A DNA stretch of 53,641 nucleotides from Bacteroidota bacterium (lineage in GTDB: Bacteria; Bacteroidota; Bacteroidia; Chitinophagales; Chitinophagaceae): NCBI GenBank assembly GCA_947460175.1, contig CANHGW010000017.1, positions 1-53,641 of the forward strand, read 5' to 3'. This document shows positions 8,647-17,774 of the stretch, piece by piece (the stretch's first letter is position 1; each line of letters starts with the position of its first letter). The notes below the pieces were generated by a model. That model was not told the DNA's origin. It saw only the letters and a list, made by a program, of their open reading frames with translations, and did no database searches. Made by a program: the position numbers and the translations under genes.

Positions 8647-10203
8647 CTACTCCACAAATACTCTACGCACCCATTCTCCCACTTTCAACAAATAGGCACC
8701 TCGTGGTAAATTCGATACATCTATACTACTTTTTTGTTGCGCAAAATGACACTCTTTTGAAAGCACTTCTTGACCAAGCATATTATATAAACTTACTTCA
8801 ATATGCTTACCTTGCAATACCTTACATGAAATAGTAATACTCGTACTCGCAGGATTTGGATAAACCATTAGCATATCATCTCCCTCCTTTGGAGGGTTGG
8901 GGAGGCTTAACGGCCAACACGGCAACCCCGCACCCAAATCATAGTTAGGCATATTGGGTGGGCTACTAGCCCCTACATAAGGAAACCGCAAACAGCGAGG
9001 GCAAAAATTAGAACCCGCTCCTTTTACATCTGGATTGTCTATTACACTCATTTGTTTACTCACTCCCCACCAATTGCCCACATAGATTTTTAGATCTGGA
9101 CCTAAATACGAACTGCTATACTTTTGAAATGCTTGCCAAGTAGTATCCAAGCCTGCGATATGATACCATGCGTTACTACTATCCGCATCCGTCAAATCAT
9201 ACTGTAATAAATTAAAAAATTTATTGACATATAGAAACTGCCCATTGGGACTAAAGCATAGACCTTGTGTATATACATCCTGCAAGGTGGTATCGCTAGG
9301 GTCGTGCCGGCTGTAGTCAGGAACATTGATAGCTTTACCATTGTTCAGCATACCCGTACAGCGATCAAAATCTGCTAAAAATACTTTATTGGTACTTCTA
9401 CAAGTAGATGCATATTTGGTACCGTCTTGATTAAACATAGCTTGACCGCTTTGTTCAAAAAAACCGAAATCTGGCGCATTAAAATACTGAAATGTCGGTG
9501 GATAAATGCTGTCTTTTGTAATTAATATTTTAGCTATTTTATTTTTACACAAAGGGTAAAGCCCATCAAAGTTGCCTGAATCTTCGTACATCTGTTTCAG
9601 TAGCCACCAGTCTTTACCATTCGCATGGCGGCAAGCCATCATCATAGTGCGAAGCATTTTTTCTTGCTTCATTATTTTTTTTCCTCGTTCAACAACTTTA
9701 CCTAATCCGCCGTTGGCGTTCATGTCAATTTTATGTAACAATATTTCATCAAACCAAGCATTAGGATAATATGGTATTGTATACCAGTCAGCATGAATAC
9801 TATCTGTTGCATTAGGTGTTATAAGGTAGTATATATTATCTGGAAATGGTAATATTATACTTGATTGTGAAAAAGAACTAAAGCCATTATGATCAAAAAA
9901 TAAATCCATCGATACCAAGGTATCACCATCTTCAATATAATTACCTATGCTATCATATAAATTGTATCCATCACTAAATAGAATTGGCCTGCCTGAAGAA
10001 TCGCAAATACTAGAATTTCCTAGCCCCGCATAGATTACTTTGTTAGTATCAATAAAATAAGATGTTTCTACTGGATTTTTTGTAAAATCAATTCTAAATA
10101 TTCTGCCACCTCCACCAATCCATTGATCACTATAATGTGATTGCCCATGAACAATATGTTGTAATGCGATTAATAGAAAAAGTATTATTAATTTACTACT
10201 CAT
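8647..10203 (-). CDS. Secreted T9SS protein with type A sorting domain
   Basis: A 518-residue exported protein. It has a signal peptide (MSSKLIILFLLIALQHIVHG), a long middle region of beta-rich sequence with phrases such as FSPNGQFLYVNKFFNLLQYD and GPDLKIYVGNWWG that suggest a propeller-like repeat, and a C-terminal T9SS type A sorting domain starting VYPNPASTSITISC and ending GAYLLKVGEWVRRVFVE. It would be exported by T9SS and attached to the surface or released. The linker just before the sorting domain is encoded by a REP-like palindrome (8880-8910). The start ATG overlaps the stop of the upstream gene (ATGA). No enzymatic motif was recognised. Confidence 0.85.
   Translation of the reverse strand: MSSKLIILFLLIALQHIVHGQSHYSDQWIGGGGRIFRIDFTKNPVETSYFIDTNKVIYAGLGNSSICDSSGRPILFSDGYNLYDSIGNYIEDGDTLVSMDLFFDHNGFSSFSQSSIILPFPDNIYYLITPNATDSIHADWYTIPYYPNAWFDEILLHKIDMNANGGLGKVVERGKKIMKQEKMLRTMMMACRHANGKDWWLLKQMYEDSGNFDGLYPLCKNKIAKILITKDSIYPPTFQYFNAPDFGFFEQSGQAMFNQDGTKYASTCRSTNKVFLADFDRCTGMLNNGKAINVPDYSRHDPSDTTLQDVYTQGLCFSPNGQFLYVNKFFNLLQYDLTDADSSNAWYHIAGLDTTWQAFQKYSSSYLGPDLKIYVGNWWGVSKQMSVIDNPDVKGAGSNFCPRCLRFPYVGASSPPNMPNYDLGAGLPCWPLSLPNPPKEGDDMLMVYPNPASTSITISCKVLQGKHIEVSLYNMLGQEVLSKECHFAQQKSSIDVSNLPRGAYLLKVGEWVRRVFVE
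8880..8910 (-). repeat. REP-like palindrome read in frame inside the T9SS gene
   Basis: A G/C-rich block with a six-base-pair stem (CCCTCC-TTT-GGAGGG) followed by TTGGGGAGGC, very unlike the surrounding AT-rich DNA. Elements of this shape (CTCC..TTTGGAGGGTTGGGGAGG) recur between genes in many Bacteroidota genomes, as I recall. Here it is translated on the minus strand as SLPNPPKEG. Confidence 0.6.
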
Positions 10204-10604
10204 TTCACTATAAGTTTACCATTTTTAATACAAGTATTACCAGATATTATTTTATAAGTGTATATACCAAGAGGCAATTGAGGCAAGTTTCCTTGTATAA
10301 AATTTACATTTTTCGACATTTGCATTTTAAATACCTCCTGTCCTATAACTGTATAAAAAACTATTTCAGCGTCGTTTTGCAAGTTGTATTTAATTTTAAT
10401 AACTCCGTCGGTTGGATTTGGATAAACCTCCATATCTTCTATTTGCATTATTTTTTCTTTGATATAACTCCCTGACAAGCTATTCAACAAGCTATCCTCA
10501 TCTATTCCACTACCATTTTTGTAAACTCCTACTGCATTGCATATTACTTTTACTCCGTGGTTTGTGTCCTCACAAACCATATATTTTCTTAGTAGTCTTC
10601 TCAT
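10200..10604 (-). CDS. T9SS sorting-domain fragment, no signal peptide
   Basis: A 134-residue reading frame. Its last 80 residues are a T9SS type A sorting domain (VYPNPTDGVIKIKYNL, then LPLGIYTYKIISGNT and KNGKLIVK). The first 50 residues (MRRLLRKYMVCEDTNHGVKV) contain no signal peptide, so it could not reach T9SS as it stands. A stop occurs four codons upstream of the ATG. It is best read as the surviving 3' end of a larger secreted protein, possibly still translated because its stop overlaps the next gene's start. A short inverted copy of its 5' end lies at 10665-10697. Confidence 0.6.
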   Translation of the reverse strand: MRRLLRKYMVCEDTNHGVKVICNAVGVYKNGSGIDEDSLLNSLSGSYIKEKIMQIEDMEVYPNPTDGVIKIKYNLQNDAEIVFYTVIGQEVFKMQMSKNVNFIQGNLPQLPLGIYTYKIISGNTCIKNGKLIVK

Positions 10605-10697
10605 AAAATTGTTTTAAAAGTAAATTTACAATTATGTTTTCATAAATCTGAAACTCTATTAAGCTTTGTAAGGACACAAACCTTGGAGTAGAAACAA
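10544..10697. repeat. 33-bp imperfect inverted repeat at the sorting-domain fragment
   Basis: The minus strand of 10544-10576 and the plus strand of 10665-10697 match at 27 of 33 positions around AGGACACAAACC. One arm is inside the reading frame, the other in the gap before the desaturase gene. Confidence 0.5.
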
Positions 10698-10844
10698 CAA
10701 TTGAACTCCTTCGAATGAAGTTGTATTCAATTTCTATAAAAAACTATCATTTTCACGCTTTATTCCATTGAAACTATCTATCCTGAATGATATAAATCAT
10801 TGTTATTTGGCGATTATTGGGATTCAACAATGAGCTTCTATGAT

Positions 10845-10852
10845 TACCTTTG
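10845..10852 (+). promoter_or_regulatory. -7 box TACCTTTG of the desaturase gene
   Basis: Exact match to TAnnTTTG, 18 bases before the ATG at 10871. A TTG at 10817-10819 is 25 bases upstream, a slightly long spacing. Confidence 0.6.
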
Positions 10853-10870
10853 CATTTCATTTTTTAGTTC

Positions 10871-11962
10871 ATGTCAAAATTAACCTTTCTCAATAACCCT
10901 CGTCCTTTTAAAAATTTATTAGACGAACGCATTGAAAATTATTTTTCATCCAATCATATTGCACAACGTGGCAATTGGCAATTGTACAGCAAAACCATTA
11001 TTTTGTTTGTCAGTTTATTTACTGTTTATGGTGTGATATTATCCATTCAACCTCCTACTTGGATTAGCTTGCTATTGTGCGCCTTGCTTGGTTTTATTCA
11101 AGCTACCATTGGGTTCAATGTAATGCACGATGCAGCCCACGGTAGTTACAGCGACAACAACAATGTCAATAATTTTATTGCATTTGTTGGGGGTGATTTA
11201 ATGGGTGGTAGTACTTTCTTATGGAAAATCAAACACAATATCCTACATCATACGTACACTAATATTGATGGCTTGGATGATGATATTGCGAAGTATCCTA
11301 TATTTCGTTTAAGTCCACAACAAAAGCCTTTATGGTTTCACAAATTCCAACACATCTATTCTATTCCCTTGTATTTTTTCACTACATTCAATTGGATATT
11401 ATTCGACGATTATTTCAAATTAGTCACCAAGAAAATCAACAATACCGAAATACGTACATTCAAACCCAATGATCATATTGAGTTTTGGTTGGGGAAATTA
11501 TTGAACCTTGCCTTATTTTTCATTATACCAATTTTCATTTTTGGGTTTTGGCAGGCACTCCTTGGTTTTTTCATCATGCATGCCGCTTTGGGTATTACAT
11601 TGGCATTGGTATTTCAAATGGCACATGCGGTAGAAGAAGCTGAGTTTCCGATGCCCAACGATCAAAATAAAATTGAAAATGAATGGGCCTTACATCAAGT
11701 TAACACAACTGTCAACTTTGCTATGAACAACAAAGTTATTTCATGGCTTGTAGGTGGATTAAATTATCAGGTAGAGCATCATCTATATCCAAAAATTTCG
11801 CATATTCACTATCCTGAAATAAGTAAGATAGTAGAACAAACCTGCAAAGATTTAAATATCCAGTACCATGCATTTCCAACTTTTTGGCAAGCGTTGGTAT
11901 CACACTTTACTTACCTAAGACAAATGGGCGATCCATCGCATATTCACCCATCGGTTGCTTAG
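10871..11962 (+). CDS. Membrane fatty acid desaturase (acyl-lipid/acyl-CoA type)
   Basis: A 363-residue integral membrane di-iron desaturase. The three histidine boxes are HDAAHGS, HNILHHTYTN and QVEHHLYP; together they bind the two irons. The last box, with Gln before the first His, is the form found in front-end and related (linoleoyl-CoA type) desaturases. Hydrophobic pairs lie between boxes one and two and between two and three. It introduces a double bond into membrane fatty acids, probably as part of cold or fluidity adaptation; regiospecificity cannot be read from the sequence. It is a single gene with its own promoter. Confidence 0.92.
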   Translation: MSKLTFLNNPRPFKNLLDERIENYFSSNHIAQRGNWQLYSKTIILFVSLFTVYGVILSIQPPTWISLLLCALLGFIQATIGFNVMHDAAHGSYSDNNNVNNFIAFVGGDLMGGSTFLWKIKHNILHHTYTNIDGLDDDIAKYPIFRLSPQQKPLWFHKFQHIYSIPLYFFTTFNWILFDDYFKLVTKKINNTEIRTFKPNDHIEFWLGKLLNLALFFIIPIFIFGFWQALLGFFIMHAALGITLALVFQMAHAVEEAEFPMPNDQNKIENEWALHQVNTTVNFAMNNKVISWLVGGLNYQVEHHLYPKISHIHYPEISKIVEQTCKDLNIQYHAFPTFWQALVSHFTYLRQMGDPSHIHPSVA

Positions 11963-12088
11963 TTTACTTTATTATTTTCCTTTTTAGCGTTTATTGTTTT
12001 TTTTAATCTTGCTTAAGATTAGTAAAATTCCTTATTCATTACCCGTTAAAGTATACCTAATACATTTCAGAAATCTTTAATTTGTATT

Positions 12089-12096
12089 TACATTTG
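12089..12096 (+). promoter_or_regulatory. -7 box TACATTTG of the large exported protein gene
   Basis: Exact match to TAnnTTTG, 14 bases before the ATG at 12111. No good -33 element was seen. Confidence 0.5.
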
Positions 12097-12110
12097 CTCA
12101 ACACATCTAT

Positions 12111-14291
12111 ATGAAGAATTTATTTCTAATCTCCTTATTGATTCTGTCGGCAAGTGTAAGCCTTGCTCAAAAAGACAAGAAAGAAAAAAAAGACCCATGG
12201 ACATCAACCGAATTATGGGAACTCATTCCTATCAATCGACAATTATCACATGATAAAATTGATCGATTACAAAAATCGGCAGACGAAGCAGATGGCAATC
12301 TAGATGGTAAAATAGCATTGAAAGATGCCACTGGTGCTAAAATGATTTCCGAAGCTATGTTTAATCGCGTTGATCAATTGCAAATTATCCTTGAAAATCT
12401 ACCCTTGGATCATTGGAAAAAAGTCACCAATTTTCTATACATAGAGGAAGACTTGAAACAATTGAACTTTGATTTAAAAAATGGAACAGCCAACGGCATT
12501 TATTATAAAAGTTTAATCAAAAACTTTGAAGACATTTTTAAAAAACAACAAGAAAACGAAAATTTAGTTGAGTATATAAACAATAATTTCTCACGTTCAG
12601 TTTATGGCAGTATGCATATGTTCAAGGATGACAAACCAGCCGTAGCCGCCGTATACAACAATATGGTGCGTATGTACCCCGATGAGATGATGAAACGATT
12701 CTATGAGTTTTCAGATCAAGAAGCAGCACAAACATTGATGGCTGCCATTGCTCCACAAAAACCTAATCTTATACTTACCTATGCTACTAGTACATCGGCA
12801 GAACGAAATGCTGTACGCAAATGCCAAGACCCATTGGTGAAAAAGATTGTAGAAATTGCTGACAATGCAAAAACACCTTTGAGAGCGATTACCTTTTTGG
12901 ATGAATTGAACAATGGCACTATGACCATTTCTCAAATGAATGGATTTACCGAAGACAATGCCTTATACTTTAAAAACTTAATACTAAAACGAAATTCGCC
13001 TTCTCCATTGACTAAAAAAGTATTGGATCGTGAATCTAAATTGATGGCATTGGAATATGTACGTACCATGAACGAATTGCACGATGCGCAAGATCCTGTT
13101 CGATTTAAATGCATTGAACCGTTGAATGCACGTGAAATGTATTTCCTTATGGTTCTATGTAGCGACGAAATTTACACAAGTACATTCGTAGGTACATTTA
13201 ATCGTATGTTGACCAAAATGGCACCAGTTAAAGGTGATGCATTTTTGAAAGAGTTGGGCATGGATAAATTCAGAACGTTTATTCGCATGAGCGCAGGTTA
13301 CAATAAATTATCACAATTCCTTGAAACAATGGAAGAAGCTAATCGAAATAATCTGATGGCCGAATTCGTTCACAACATTGATAAAAATAAAGAAACCGAT
13401 ATTGAAGATGCCGTAGATGTAGCCGATGCATTTGGTAGCATAAACGATGAAAAACTATTACATTATCTTTTAGATGAAGTAAAAAAAGATTACGAGCGTA
13501 CCTATCGTGAAGATAATAAACGAGGGCTCATCGTTTACTTTTTGTTACATACACTTTGTACATCTATCATAAATCCAGAAGGAAGTAGTGATGAATTACA
13601 AGCACAATTAAAAGTTCCTCCTATTTCTTTTGTTCCAAATAAAAATATACTCGATGAAAATGGCGTAGTCAATGAATTAGTTTTCTTCTATGGTGATGAT
13701 GATGGAAAATCATCCTATGCCAATTATATGAGCAATTACAAATCGACCGAATGGAAAATTGAGAAAAATGAAAATTGGGTAACACTTACTTCATTGCTAG
13801 GTAAGCCTATAGTCATATATGCTAATCTACCATTGGATGAACCCAAAGATGAAGAAGCTCAAAAATTAATGATCAAATACTTGGAAGACAAAAACATCAA
13901 ACCGTCTGTAGTAATACATCGTGGTCATAGCTATCACTTACCTACAACTTTAAAGTATTTAACAGCAGATGATAAAATCATTATACTTGGTTCTTGCGGA
14001 GGATATCACAATCTTTCAACTATACTTGGTTCATCTGAGGACGCACATATTATTTCCAGTAAGCAAACTGGTACTATGTTTGTAACAGACCCAATCATTA
14101 ATTCGGTCAATAAACGCATACTAGAAGGTAAAGATGTAAACTGGATTGAAATCTGGAATGAATTAGGTGTTATGATGAAGACTCCTGCATTACAAGATAA
14201 ATTCAATGACTACGTTCCACCTCACAAAAATATGGGTGCACTTTTCTTAAAGGCATTTAAAATTCAAATGCTTGAAAACGGTTTAATGTAA
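12111..14291 (+). CDS. Large exported protein with possible caspase-like (clan CD) C-terminal domain
   Basis: A 726-residue protein of no family that I recognise. A signal peptide (MKNLFLISLLILSASVSLAQ) is followed by a charged KDKKEKKDPW segment and about 500 mainly helical residues. Near the end, SVVIHRGHSYHL (His603, His606) and KIIILGSCGGYHNL (Cys629) each follow a run of hydrophobic residues. This strand-His-Gly, strand-Ser-Cys layout is typical of clan CD cysteine peptidases such as caspases and gingipains, although the His-Cys gap of about 25 residues is shorter than usual. There is no T9SS sorting domain. It is probably periplasmic. The peptidase idea is inference. Confidence 0.7.
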   Translation: MKNLFLISLLILSASVSLAQKDKKEKKDPWTSTELWELIPINRQLSHDKIDRLQKSADEADGNLDGKIALKDATGAKMISEAMFNRVDQLQIILENLPLDHWKKVTNFLYIEEDLKQLNFDLKNGTANGIYYKSLIKNFEDIFKKQQENENLVEYINNNFSRSVYGSMHMFKDDKPAVAAVYNNMVRMYPDEMMKRFYEFSDQEAAQTLMAAIAPQKPNLILTYATSTSAERNAVRKCQDPLVKKIVEIADNAKTPLRAITFLDELNNGTMTISQMNGFTEDNALYFKNLILKRNSPSPLTKKVLDRESKLMALEYVRTMNELHDAQDPVRFKCIEPLNAREMYFLMVLCSDEIYTSTFVGTFNRMLTKMAPVKGDAFLKELGMDKFRTFIRMSAGYNKLSQFLETMEEANRNNLMAEFVHNIDKNKETDIEDAVDVADAFGSINDEKLLHYLLDEVKKDYERTYREDNKRGLIVYFLLHTLCTSIINPEGSSDELQAQLKVPPISFVPNKNILDENGVVNELVFFYGDDDGKSSYANYMSNYKSTEWKIEKNENWVTLTSLLGKPIVIYANLPLDEPKDEEAQKLMIKYLEDKNIKPSVVIHRGHSYHLPTTLKYLTADDKIIILGSCGGYHNLSTILGSSEDAHIISSKQTGTMFVTDPIINSVNKRILEGKDVNWIEIWNELGVMMKTPALQDKFNDYVPPHKNMGALFLKAFKIQMLENGLM

Positions 14292-14307
14292 AAGTTTTAT
14301 CTATCTA

Positions 14308-14763
14308 TTATAGAAACTGGCATATTACTCCTCCCATCAAAGCTAAACTTACAATGAAGTACCCAACATGGATTGCTATGTAAGCAAAACTCTTTCGTTC
14401 GAACAATGATGTAATCCCAATGATTGGCAAAGCCAAAAAGAATCCGGCCAACGTTCCATGTAAAGCCCCATGCTTAAATGTACGGAAACGCGTTCCGTAT
14501 GTATCAAAGAAGTTTTTAAAATAAGCGCCTACTTCAGTATTAGGATTTTTAGCATCTTCTATTCCATCAAATACCGACATAAATCCCATTTGATGAATAA
14601 CCATTGGCATCAATGACATTGTAAGTAACAAGCTAAAAAATAATGATAGGCCAAATATTAAAATCATATTAGAGCCTTTTGCCTTCTCTTCAGTCATCCC
14701 TGACGCTTTCATCCAAGCTGTACCAAATACTTTGGGGTTATACCATACCATGCCTATTACCAT
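14308..14763 (-). CDS. DUF1761-family membrane protein with N-terminal frameshift
   Basis: The 151-residue frame starting at the ATG 14761-14763 (MVIGMVWYNPKVFGTAWMKA) matches DUF1761, a small membrane protein family of unknown function, with about four hydrophobic segments. The family normally has about 14 more residues at the start. Those residues are present upstream in another frame: ATG at 14802-14804 reads MQFNWYIL, and the correct frame resumes as VALIP just before 14763. Only 41 bases separate the two starts where 42 are needed, so one base has been lost, either in the genome or in sequencing. An initiation at 14763 might still give a shortened protein. Confidence 0.75.
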   Translation of the reverse strand: MVIGMVWYNPKVFGTAWMKASGMTEEKAKGSNMILIFGLSLFFSLLLTMSLMPMVIHQMGFMSVFDGIEDAKNPNTEVGAYFKNFFDTYGTRFRTFKHGALHGTLAGFFLALPIIGITSLFERKSFAYIAIHVGYFIVSLALMGGVICQFL

Positions 14764-14979
14764 AGGAATGAGTGCAACGGCAGAATGTACCAGTTAAATT
14801 GCATAATGTGTTGTTTTTTGTAGTTAGTAAATAATTATACGTTTAAACAAATGTATTTTTAAATTTTAACGATTGCAAGTAAAATTAATCAATTAACAAT
14901 CGCTCATTTATAATTTAAATGCAGTTCAAAAGGTATTTTATATATTTACATATATTTTATTTTTTGAAATAATTATCTC

Positions 14980-15270
14980 ATGAGTGATTCTGTATCAATA
15001 TCTATTCGACTAGGCAATCGACAATATAAACTAAAAGTTGACAGCAAAAACGAAGAGATTGTTCGTCAGATAATCCTTGAAATCAACCAAAAAACATCAA
15101 AGTTAAAAACTGATTTTCCTGGTCGTGACGAACAGGATTATCTAGCGATGACTTTGATAGATTATATTACATCCAACGCCGAACAAAAACCAGAACAAGT
15201 TAATTCTAAGCCCATCGATGAAAATTTAGTCCTACGGCTTCAAACAATTTCTACATTACTTGACGCATGA
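14980..15270 (+). CDS. zapA: Cell division protein ZapA
   Basis: A 96-residue protein. It has the ZapA start SVSISIRLGNRQYKLKVDSK, a GRDEQDYLAMTLIDYI helix, then a short tail. ZapA binds FtsZ and bundles its filaments at the division site. The stop overlaps the polX start (ATGA), so the two are translationally coupled. The ftsZ gene of this genome is also in the window, at 47618. Confidence 0.85.
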   Translation: MSDSVSISIRLGNRQYKLKVDSKNEEIVRQIILEINQKTSKLKTDFPGRDEQDYLAMTLIDYITSNAEQKPEQVNSKPIDENLVLRLQTISTLLDA

Positions 15271-16934
15271 CCAATAGTGAAATCTCAGATATTCTTGCCT
15301 TATTCGCCAAATTAATGGATATCCATGGCGAAAATTCCTTTAAAATAAAAACATATAGTAACGCATCTTTTCAAATAGATCGATTACCTCAACAGTTGAT
15401 TGATTTACCCAAAGAACATATTGCTAGCATTAGAGGCATTGGAGATAGCGTAGCGAAAAATGTACATGAATTAATTGAAACAGGTAAGCTAACACAATTG
15501 GAAGATTTGATTGTAAAAACTCCCGAAGGCATTCTTGAGTTGATGAAGATTAAAGGGATTGGGCCAAAAAAAATTGCAACGATTTGGCATGAATTAGGAA
15601 TAGAATCACCCGGAGAATTATTGTATGCTTGCAATGAAAACCGATTGATTCATTACAAAGGCTTTGGCGAAAAAACACAACTTAGTATCAAAGAAGCACT
15701 TGAATTTTATTTCTCGAATCAACAACGCTATTTGTATGCACAGCTTGAACCGATTGCACATTTAATCGAACAGCGATTGCAACGTTTATTTTCACATTGT
15801 CGTGTGCAGATCACAGGTGACTTTGTACGTCAATGTGATATTATCAATGAATTGTCTTTTGTAATCTCTACAAATGATGAAGAAATTATTGAAACACTTG
15901 CTCACGAAGTAGAGTTCAAGTTTGATATAAATGACAATGGTGTTTTGAAATTTCTTTTCAATAATTCGATCCATATAGAACTACATGCTTGTGATGAATA
16001 TACATTTACCGAAACAGTATTTTTCACCACCAATTCTCCAGCATTTAATGATGCCTTTCAGGAATATTTTCCTGAAGTGGAATTTGAAGGAAACGAATCA
16101 GAAGAGGATTTGTTTGCCCAAGCAGGTATAGAAATCATAGAACCTTGTTTACGTGAAAGTGCTGAAATCATAGAACTTGCAAAAGACAATACTATTCCAG
16201 CTTTAATACAAACCAAGGACATCAAAGGCATTATACATAATCATAGTACATGGAGTGATGGTGCATATAGTATTGAAGAAATGGCAAAAGCTTGTATACA
16301 AAAAGGATACGAATACTTAGTCATGAGTGATCATTCGGTCACTTCATTTTATGCCAATGGTTTATCAGTAGAACGAATATTATTACAACACGAAGAGATC
16401 GATCGATTGAATGAACAATTAAAACCTTTTAAAATTTTTAAAAGTATTGAATGCGATATATTAGGCGAAGGTCAGTTGGATTACAATGACAATGTACTCT
16501 CTACTTTTGATCTGGTGATTACATCCATTCATCAAAATTTGAAAATGACACAAGAGAAAGCAATGACAAGACTCTTACGTGCTGTTGAACACCCATCCAC
16601 TCGCATACTCGGTCACCCAACTGGTCGATTATTACTAAGTCGAAAAGAATATCCTGTTGATTTTGAACAATTAATTGAAGCCTGTGCCAAACATGATGTA
16701 GTGATAGAAATCAATGCGAACCCACGACGGCTTGATCTTGATTGGCGATGGATTCAATCAGCCATGAAAAAAAATGTGATGCTATCTATTAACCCCGATG
16801 CTCATAGTATTGTTGGGATTGATGATGTTCGGTATGGTGTCCTTTCTGCTCAAAAAGGGATGCTTACAAAAGATAAAAATTTGAGTTCTATGTCGCTGAA
16901 TGAGTTTGAAGAATTTTTAAAAAAGAAAAAATAA
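15267..16934 (+). CDS. polX: PolX-type protein: HhH, degenerate polymerase and PHP domains
   Basis: A 555-residue family-X DNA polymerase/exonuclease homologue. Residues 1-100 hold helix-hairpin-helix elements (IRGIGDSVAKNV, IKGIGPKKIA). The middle nucleotidyltransferase region reads VRQCDIINELSFVI at about residues 187-200, where active PolX has an RR...GDIDxLV motif; the two catalytic aspartates appear replaced (Glu195, Ser197). The C-terminal PHP phosphoesterase domain from about residue 322 is intact: HNHSTWSDG, MSDHS, ECDI, GHPTGR and NPDAHS supply the metal ligands. I infer loss of polymerase activity but retained PHP nuclease activity, probably in base-excision repair. Coupled to zapA by a 4-base overlap. 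Confidence 0.88.
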   Translation: MTNSEISDILALFAKLMDIHGENSFKIKTYSNASFQIDRLPQQLIDLPKEHIASIRGIGDSVAKNVHELIETGKLTQLEDLIVKTPEGILELMKIKGIGPKKIATIWHELGIESPGELLYACNENRLIHYKGFGEKTQLSIKEALEFYFSNQQRYLYAQLEPIAHLIEQRLQRLFSHCRVQITGDFVRQCDIINELSFVISTNDEEIIETLAHEVEFKFDINDNGVLKFLFNNSIHIELHACDEYTFTETVFFTTNSPAFNDAFQEYFPEVEFEGNESEEDLFAQAGIEIIEPCLRESAEIIELAKDNTIPALIQTKDIKGIIHNHSTWSDGAYSIEEMAKACIQKGYEYLVMSDHSVTSFYANGLSVERILLQHEEIDRLNEQLKPFKIFKSIECDILGEGQLDYNDNVLSTFDLVITSIHQNLKMTQEKAMTRLLRAVEHPSTRILGHPTGRLLLSRKEYPVDFEQLIEACAKHDVVIEINANPRRLDLDWRWIQSAMKKNVMLSINPDAHSIVGIDDVRYGVLSAQKGMLTKDKNLSSMSLNEFEEFLKKKK

Positions 16935-16940
16935 TCTAAA

Positions 16941-17672
16941 TTATTTCACTTCAAAATCCATCTTGACAGTTACAGTGGCTGTTTTATTAATACTTGATGT
17001 ATTGAAAGCTCCTCCATAAGAAAAATCTTCGTTTTCGTTTTGTCCTGTGATCTGAAATACGCCCATGGTTGCTTTGATCAAATCTCCTAATCCTGCTTTT
17101 GAATTATCGGCAATGGTCTCTGCTCGCTTACGACCATCTGCTGATGCTTTAGCTAGCAAGCCCACTTTAAGGTCTCCTAATTTTGTATAATAATAATTAG
17201 GCGAAGAAGATGTGAGCTCTATGCCTTGTTGAATTAACTCGGTTATCTCTCTCGAAATTTTATCTACTTTCACAAGATCCTTTGATTCAATTGTTATGGA
17301 TTCTGATAATTTATATCCATTGAATGTAGAACCTGTCTGACGGCCATTTTCATCATATTTTAAATCAAATAATTTTTCGGTATTGATTGATGAGGTAGTT
17401 ACTTCAGTTTTAGCTAATCCCTGATTTTGTAAATATTGCATTACGATGGCTTCATCTTTTTTCAACGCCTCATAAGCTTCTTGCATATTAAACGATGTAC
17501 GGGAAAATGAACCGGTCCATACACTCAAGTCAGACACGAAATTGGTGTCGGCTGCCCCATTGACAGAAATCATTTCTGCCTTTTTAAATTTATAATTATA
17601 CGATCGACCTAAGATAATGGCAGCTATTATAATAGTAAGACAAGCTGCTAATAAGATGAGATTTTTTTGCAT
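16941..17672 (-). CDS. SIMPL-domain (DUF541) protein
   Basis: A 243-residue protein with one N-terminal membrane anchor (LILLAACLTIIIAAIILG) and a periplasmic SIMPL domain: MISVNGAADTNFVSDLSVW at its start, then TVKMDFEVK at the end. Family members in bacteria (for example E. coli YggE) are associated with protection against oxidative stress and oligomerise, but the mechanism is unclear. The stop is six bases from the convergent polX stop, and a terminator of the next gene lies just upstream of its start. Confidence 0.85.
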   Translation of the reverse strand: MQKNLILLAACLTIIIAAIILGRSYNYKFKKAEMISVNGAADTNFVSDLSVWTGSFSRTSFNMQEAYEALKKDEAIVMQYLQNQGLAKTEVTTSSINTEKLFDLKYDENGRQTGSTFNGYKLSESITIESKDLVKVDKISREITELIQQGIELTSSSPNYYYTKLGDLKVGLLAKASADGRKRAETIADNSKAGLGDLIKATMGVFQITGQNENEDFSYGGAFNTSSINKTATVTVKMDFEVK

Positions 17673-17719
17673 GATAGTTTGGTTTGGTATGATAAAGGTA
17701 GATGATTTTTACATTAAAA

Positions 17720-17748
17720 AAAAGTGCTTCCGAAATGGAAGCACTTTT
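17720..17748 (-). terminator. Rho-independent terminator of the Asp-box T9SS gene
   Basis: A perfect 12-bp stem (AAAAGTGCTTCC with its complement), a five-base loop, and on the minus strand eight T after the stem. It lies 26 bases beyond the stop at 17775. Confidence 0.93.
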
Positions 17749-17774
17749 TAACGTTTTAAAAAAGTAAACTCAAC

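Noticed and set aside
10640..10770. Plus-strand frame reading CKDTNLGVETTIELL before the desaturase gene
   Set aside because: Stops on both sides within 40 codons. Its likeness to the T9SS fragment is explained by the inverted DNA repeat.
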